From: an uncultured Porphyromonadaceae bacterium
GTDB taxonomy: Bacteria > Bacteroidota > Bacteroidia > Bacteroidales > Muribaculaceae
Direction of reading: 5' to 3'
DNA length: 8,764 nt
Assembly (NCBI GenBank): GCA_900555165.1
Contig: USKE01000082.1
Coordinates: 1 to 8,764, forward strand
In this document: positions 4,396-8,764 of the stretch, piece after piece
Position numbering within the stretch: the stretch's first letter is position 1
Layout of the letters: each line of letters opens with the position of its first letter
Notes under the pieces: model-generated
The model's input: the letters and a program-made list of their open reading frames with translations, nothing else
What the model was told of the DNA's origin: nothing
Database searches by the model: none
Program-made: the position numbers and the translations under genes

Positions 4396-6477
4396 ATGCC
4401 CCAGAAAAAAGACAACCGCATACACATCCTGTTCCGCTACGGTCTGATCACCGCCCTGATTCTGGTGTTTTCGGGCGCCATCGCCTCGAAACTCTTCTCG
4501 ACCACCGTGGTGCATGCCGACGACTGGAACCGCAAGGCCATGCAGGAACTTGAGCGTGTCGACACCATTCTGCCCGAGCGCGGCGACATCCTGTCGAGCA
4601 GCGGTTCGATTTTGGCCACCAATCTGCGCTACTACACGGTGCGCCTCGACTTCCGCTCGGAGCGTTTCCTCGAGCACCGATACCGTCTGGCTCTCGACTC
4701 CATCGCCGACTCGCTGGCCGTCTATTTCCCCCAGCGCTCGCGTCAGCAGTGGCGCGACTATATGGAGGGCCCGCTGAAGAAAGACCCAGACCGCCGTCCG
4801 CGCGCCTTCAAGGTACTGTCGGGCCTCAGTTTCGCGCAGTTGCAGCATCTCAAGACATTCCCCTTCTTCTGCATAAAGAACCCCAACAAGAGCGGCATGA
4901 CGGTCGAGACCGTCATGAAACGCACCAACCCCTACGGTGCTATGGCGCGCCGTTCGGTGGGTGCCGTTGGTCAGACCGCCGAATGCCGCGAGATTCACGG
5001 CATCTCGGGGCTTGAGAAGGCACTTGACTCACTGCTCTACGGTGTGCCCGGTGTGGCAAAGAAGATTCCGCTGACGAAAAACATCGTGGACTGGACCGAC
5101 ATACCCCCCGTGCCGGGCTACACCCTGCGCACCACCATCGACATACAGCTGCAGGATATCGTGGAGAACGAGCTGAACCGTGTGCTCGACAGCTGCCGGG
5201 CGGACTGGGGCTGCGCCATTCTGATGGATGTGAAGACCGGCGACATCAAGGCGATCTCGAACCTCGAGATGGCCAAGGACGGCTCGGGCTACATCGAGGC
5301 CCTGAACTACGCCGTGGTCGGTTTCGAGCCGGGTTCGGTGGTGAAACCCATCTCGATGATGATAGCTCTCGAAGACGGCATTGTCGACAACCTTGAAGAG
5401 GTCATCCCCATCGGCAAGAGCTGGGCCTACGGCGGCGGCCGTCCCATCACCGACTCGCACTACAACGGGTCGCTGCGGGTGCGCGAGGTCATCGAGCAGT
5501 CGTCGAACATCGGCATGGCCCGCATCATCACCCGCAAGTACGACAAGAACCCCAAGGGGTTTGTCGACCGTCTGCGCGAGATCGGATTCCTCGAACCTAT
5601 GGGCACCGGCATCGCCGGCGAGCATGTGCCGTATTTCAACCCCGACCCGAAACGCATCGACCTGTCGCGAATGTCATACGGCTACACGTCGCAGATTCCC
5701 CCCATCTACACCCTCTCGATCTACAACGCCATCGCCAACGGAGGCCGCTACGTGCGTCCGCGTCTGGTTACAGACCTGATTACCGAAGATTACGACTCGG
5801 TGATTCCGGTGAGCTACATCCGCGACCGCATCTGCTCGGAAGAGAATGCACGCAAGATGCAGTACATGCTCAAACAGGTGGTGTGGGGCCCCCACGGCAC
5901 CGGGCGTTCACTCAAGAACGACAAGGTTGCTTTGGCCGGTAAGACCGGTACCTGCTACAGTGTCAACCCCAAGACCCGCACCTACGATACCGGGCGCAAG
6001 CGCCTGGCGTTCTGCGGATTCTTCCCCGCCGACAACCCCATGTACTCGTGCATGGTGCTTACATATTACCCGAAACGCTACATGTTCGGCGCCGCCTCTA
6101 CCTCGGGACAGGTGATGCGTAACATCGCCCTGAAGATGTATGCCCGCGGCATGCTTGGCAACACCCCCGACTATGCCGAAGGGAACACCGGCGCCAAACG
6201 CCCGCAGCTTTACGCCTCGAACAGCGCCGAGCGGCACAAGAGTGTGCGCAAGGCGGCACGCATCGCCTCTGAGGTGCACCCCTCGAAACCGCGCGCGATG
6301 CCCAAGGGCACCGTGCCTTCGGTGGCCGGCCTGGGGATACGCGAGGCGCTTGTGGCCATAGAGCGCGCCGGGGACGAGGAGGCGTTCACGGGCCAGGGGT
6401 TCGTGAAAGGGCAGACCCCCGCCGCCGGCACCGTGGCCCCGCGCGGCACCCGCGTCACCCTGACCCTGGGTGTGTGA
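4396..6477 (+). CDS. ftsI: Septal peptidoglycan transpeptidase FtsI (class B PBP3) with C-terminal PASTA domain
   Basis: FtsI crosslinks peptide stems of septal peptidoglycan made by its partner FtsW. At 693 residues it is longer than E. coli FtsI (588). Layout: short cytoplasmic tail, membrane anchor at about 13-33, pedestal/dimerisation domain opening with ILPERGDILSSSGSILATN (58-76), then the transpeptidase domain. Catalytic motifs are intact: SVVK with nucleophile S314 and K317 (in FEPGSVVKP), SSN (369-371) and KTG (516-518). A Lys/Arg-rich linker (about 590-633) leads to one PASTA domain (about 634-693, PSVAGLGIREAL... GTVAPRGTRVTLTLGV), a fold implicated in binding peptidoglycan or beta-lactam-like ligands. 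A single PASTA on FtsI is usual in Bacteroidota. The stop is a tandem TGATGA. It lies between ftsL and murE. Confidence 0.97.
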   Translation: MPQKKDNRIHILFRYGLITALILVFSGAIASKLFSTTVVHADDWNRKAMQELERVDTILPERGDILSSSGSILATNLRYYTVRLDFRSERFLEHRYRLALDSIADSLAVYFPQRSRQQWRDYMEGPLKKDPDRRPRAFKVLSGLSFAQLQHLKTFPFFCIKNPNKSGMTVETVMKRTNPYGAMARRSVGAVGQTAECREIHGISGLEKALDSLLYGVPGVAKKIPLTKNIVDWTDIPPVPGYTLRTTIDIQLQDIVENELNRVLDSCRADWGCAILMDVKTGDIKAISNLEMAKDGSGYIEALNYAVVGFEPGSVVKPISMMIALEDGIVDNLEEVIPIGKSWAYGGGRPITDSHYNGSLRVREVIEQSSNIGMARIITRKYDKNPKGFVDRLREIGFLEPMGTGIAGEHVPYFNPDPKRIDLSRMSYGYTSQIPPIYTLSIYNAIANGGRYVRPRLVTDLITEDYDSVIPVSYIRDRICSEENARKMQYMLKQVVWGPHGTGRSLKNDKVALAGKTGTCYSVNPKTRTYDTGRKRLAFCGFFPADNPMYSCMVLTYYPKRYMFGAASTSGQVMRNIALKMYARGMLGNTPDYAEGNTGAKRPQLYASNSAERHKSVRKAARIASEVHPSKPRAMPKGTVPSVAGLGIREALVAIERAGDEEAFTGQGFVKGQTPAAGTVAPRGTRVTLTLGV

Positions 6478-6480
6478 TGA

Positions 6481-6500
6481 AACTGAAAACAACTGAAAAC
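6481..6500 (+). repeat. Tandem 10-bp duplication in the ftsI-murE gap
   Basis: AACTGAAAAC occurs twice in direct succession (6481-6490, 6491-6500), directly after the ftsI stop codons and 23 bases before murE. The A-rich leader would keep the murE translation start unstructured, which favours initiation in Bacteroidota. No -33/-7 pair is evident, so no internal promoter is called. Confidence 0.6.
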
Positions 6501-6523
6501 GATATATAGTTAAAAACGCAGAT

Positions 6524-7987
6524 ATGCTTCTAACAGAACTCATTTCGGCCCTCGGGCCCTGCCAGGTGACAGGTCCGGCCGACATACAGATATCATCGCT
6601 TGAGTCTGACTCGCGCAAGGCCGGGGAAGGCTCGATGTTCGTGGCCGTGCGCGGCGTCACGGGCGACGGCCACTCGTTCATCCCGTCGCTCAAAGGGAAA
6701 GGTGTGGCAGCTTTCGTGGTGGAGGAGATGCCCGACGAACTGTTCGAGGGCGCGGCCTACATCAAGGTCGCCGACACCGCCGAGGCGCTCGGCCTGCTTG
6801 CCTCGCGCTGGTATGGCGACCCCTCGCGCAAACTGCACCTGGTCGGCGTCACCGGCACCAACGGCAAGACCACCACTGCCACGCTGATCTACGAGATGGC
6901 CCGCATGATGGGTTTCAAGGCCGGTCTGCTCTCGACCGTGGTGAACTATATCGACACCGAGGCCGTGCATGCCTCGCAGACAACTCCTGACCCCCTGACC
7001 ATCAACGCCCTGCTGGCACGTATGGTCGAGGCCGGATGCACATACGCCGCAATGGAGGTGAGCAGCCACGCCGCCGCTCAGCGCCGCATCGCCGGACTGA
7101 AATTCGCCGGTGGCGTCTTCACCAACCTCACCCGCGACCACCTCGACTACCACAAGACCGTGCAGAACTACCTCAACGCCAAGAAGAAATTCTTTGACGG
7201 TCTGGACGCCGACGCCTTCGCCCTCACCAACGCCGACGACAAGGTTGGCGTCGTGATGCTGCAGAACACCGCCGCGCGCCACTCTACATACTCGCTGCGC
7301 ACCATGGCCGATTTCCGCGGCCGCATCGTAGAGGAACGCCTCGACGGCATGCTGCTCCGTCTCAACGACCGCGAGATCAACGTGATGTTCACCGGCCGTT
7401 TCAACGCCTATAACCTCACCGCCGTTTACGGCGCATGCTGTCTGTTAGGTTGGGATTCCGACGACGTACTGGTCAAGATGAGCCGTCTGGTGCCGGTGGC
7501 CGGTCGATTCCAGACATTCCACTCCCCCAAGGGTGTGACCGCCATCGTAGACTATGCCCATACGCCTGACGCCGTAGTAAATGTCATCACCGCCATACGC
7601 GAGGTGCTGGGCGCCAACGGCCGCATCTTCACCGTCGTGGGCGCCGGCGGCAACCGCGACAAGGGGAAACGCCCCATAATGGCCGCCGAGGCCGCGCGTC
7701 TGAGCGATGTGGTAATCCTTACCTCCGACAATCCCCGTTTCGAGGAGCCGGGCGCCATTCTACGCGACATGGAGGCCGGTCTGGCCGACGAGCCTGCGCT
7801 GCAGGAACGCACCCGTTCGGTTGTCGACCGCCGCGAGGCAATCCGCCTGGCCGTGGCCGAGGCCCGCAAGGGTGACGTAGTGCTCATCGCCGGAAAGGGT
7901 CATGAGGACTATCAGGAGATTCGCGGCGTGAAACATCATTTCGATGACCGCGAGGAGGTGCAGGCCGCTTTCGCCGCCGAGGCCTGA
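6524..7987 (+). CDS. murE: UDP-N-acetylmuramoyl-L-alanyl-D-glutamate--2,6-diaminopimelate ligase MurE
   Basis: MurE is the cytoplasmic ATP-dependent ligase that adds the third residue to the peptidoglycan stem. The 487 residues show the three Mur ligase domains: N-terminal UDP-binding (about 1-105, [17 protein letters not shown] at 29-45), central ATPase (P-loop [11 protein letters not shown] 108-118, TTPDP 153-157, VSSHA 179-183, and the AKKKFF stretch at 219-224 holding the Lys that is carbamylated in the family), and C-terminal domain (VDYAHTPD 342-349, [12 protein letters not shown] 373-384, KGHEDYQ 458-464). The DNPR motif (402-405) is the hallmark of enzymes that take meso-diaminopimelate and not lysine, so the wall is predicted to be mDAP type. 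The length is typical. ATG 6524 starts at the conserved N-terminus (MLLTELI) after an A-rich leader. mraY follows after 46 bases. Confidence 0.97.
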   Translation: MLLTELISALGPCQVTGPADIQISSLESDSRKAGEGSMFVAVRGVTGDGHSFIPSLKGKGVAAFVVEEMPDELFEGAAYIKVADTAEALGLLASRWYGDPSRKLHLVGVTGTNGKTTTATLIYEMARMMGFKAGLLSTVVNYIDTEAVHASQTTPDPLTINALLARMVEAGCTYAAMEVSSHAAAQRRIAGLKFAGGVFTNLTRDHLDYHKTVQNYLNAKKKFFDGLDADAFALTNADDKVGVVMLQNTAARHSTYSLRTMADFRGRIVEERLDGMLLRLNDREINVMFTGRFNAYNLTAVYGACCLLGWDSDDVLVKMSRLVPVAGRFQTFHSPKGVTAIVDYAHTPDAVVNVITAIREVLGANGRIFTVVGAGGNRDKGKRPIMAAEAARLSDVVILTSDNPRFEEPGAILRDMEAGLADEPALQERTRSVVDRREAIRLAVAEARKGDVVLIAGKGHEDYQEIRGVKHHFDDREEVQAAFAAEA

Positions 7988-8033
7988 GAGCCACACCGTC
8001 TATTCAACCAACCTTACAGACACCTGAATAACC

Positions 8034-8764
8034 GTGTTTTACTATCTGTTTGACCTGCTTAAGGATACCGGCTTTCCCGGCGCAAGGCTGATGGACTACA
8101 TCACCTTCCGGTCGGGGGCGGCCCTGATACTCTCGCTGTTCATCGCCATGGTCTTCGGCCGTCGCATAATCGACCGTCTGCAGAAGATGCAGGTGGGGGA
8201 GATTGTGCGCAACCTCGGCCTCGAGGGGCAGATGAAAAAGACAGGCACACCCACCATGGGTGGCATAATCATCATCGTCGCCACGCTGGTGCCATGCCTG
8301 CTGGTGGGTAACCTCACCAACATCTACATGATACTGATGCTCGTGTCGGTGGTGTGGCTCGGGTCGCTCGGTTTCGCCGACGACTGGCTGAAGATGCGGC
8401 GCCACAACAAAGACGGCATGAGCGGCAAGTTCAAGATTATCGGCCAGGTGGGCCTCGGACTTATCGTGGGCCTGACAATGATGCTTTCGCCGGACATCGT
8501 GATGCGCCAGAACCATGAGGTGATAAACCGCGAGTCGAATACCGTTGAGGAGATCATCTACGAGTCGCAGGAGATCAAGGGTACCCAGACCACCATCCCC
8601 TTCGTGAAAGAGAACAACCTCGACTATGCCGACTTCACCCGCTGGCTCGGCGACAATGCCCAGGCGGGCGGCTGGATTCTCTTCATACTGGTTGCCATCT
8701 TCTTCGTCACCGCCACCTCAAACGGCGCCAACCTCACCGACGGTCTCGATGGCCTGGCGGCCGG
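8034..8764 (+). CDS. mraY: Phospho-N-acetylmuramoyl-pentapeptide-transferase MraY, N-terminal part (runs off the right edge)
   Basis: MraY transfers phospho-MurNAc-pentapeptide from UDP to undecaprenyl phosphate, forming lipid I, at the cytoplasmic membrane. The frame opens with GTG at 8034 (MFYYLFDLL, the family N-terminus); no ATG is available until residue 20, which would cut off the first conserved segment, so GTG is the start. The 243 codons present show KKTGTPTMGGIIII (68-81), the catalytic Asp pair in LGFADDW (D116, D117), KFKIIGQ (132-138) and NLTDGLDGLA (233-242) with the third catalytic Asp region. Compared with E. coli, residues about 152-212 form an extra, mostly polar segment between two membrane helices, which I recall from Bacteroides MraY (about 420 residues). 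The 3' part and the expected murD lie outside the window. Confidence 0.96.
   Translation, partial: MFYYLFDLLKDTGFPGARLMDYITFRSGAALILSLFIAMVFGRRIIDRLQKMQVGEIVRNLGLEGQMKKTGTPTMGGIIIIVATLVPCLLVGNLTNIYMILMLVSVVWLGSLGFADDWLKMRRHNKDGMSGKFKIIGQVGLGLIVGLTMMLSPDIVMRQNHEVINRESNTVEEIIYESQEIKGTQTTIPFVKENNLDYADFTRWLGDNAQAGGWILFILVAIFFVTATSNGANLTDGLDGLAA

Overview
The window looks like the chromosome of a member of the Bacteroidales (phylum Bacteroidota). Promoters fit the Bacteroidota consensus (TTTG, about 20 bases, TAnnTTTG), genes lack Shine-Dalgarno sequences, FtsI ends in a single PASTA domain, MraY carries an insertion I know from Bacteroides, and FtsL is of the divergent Bacteroidota type. The genes are GC-rich and the left intergenic region is AT-rich. 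A gut family such as Muribaculaceae is possible, but the sequence alone does not settle it.

Layout. Positions 1-1105 (minus strand) hold the N-terminal 368 residues of a secreted protein made of about 100-residue repeats; it runs off the left edge. Its leader has a plausible promoter (1236-1267) and a perfect 11-bp hairpin between promoter and start codon. Positions 1200-1650 contain no convincing protein gene, but about 1420-1585 form a GC-rich island with many inverted repeats and a 20-codon minus-strand ORF. This is the best candidate for an undescribed element. Next come tRNA-Lys(CTT) with a clear promoter and an 18-bp terminator hairpin, a G-rich 9-bp tandem repeat (1826-1909), and a small monotopic phosphoglycosyl transferase with its own promoter and terminator.

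From about 2900 the division and cell wall (dcw) cluster runs rightward: rsmH, ftsL-like, ftsI (PASTA type), murE and the start of mraY, which leaves the window at the right edge. The order matches the classical dcw cluster, but mraZ is not directly upstream of rsmH. MurE adds the third stem amino acid to UDP-MurNAc-dipeptide, MraY moves the finished pentapeptide precursor onto undecaprenyl phosphate, FtsI crosslinks the product at the septum, and FtsL is a divisome scaffold. RsmH methylates 16S rRNA. The upstream sugar transferase uses the same polyprenyl-phosphate class of carrier as MraY, but has its own transcription signals.

The genes from rsmH to mraY are co-directional with gaps of 33-97 bases. 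Several gaps are C-rich and poor in G, notably the pyrimidine tract between ftsL and ftsI.
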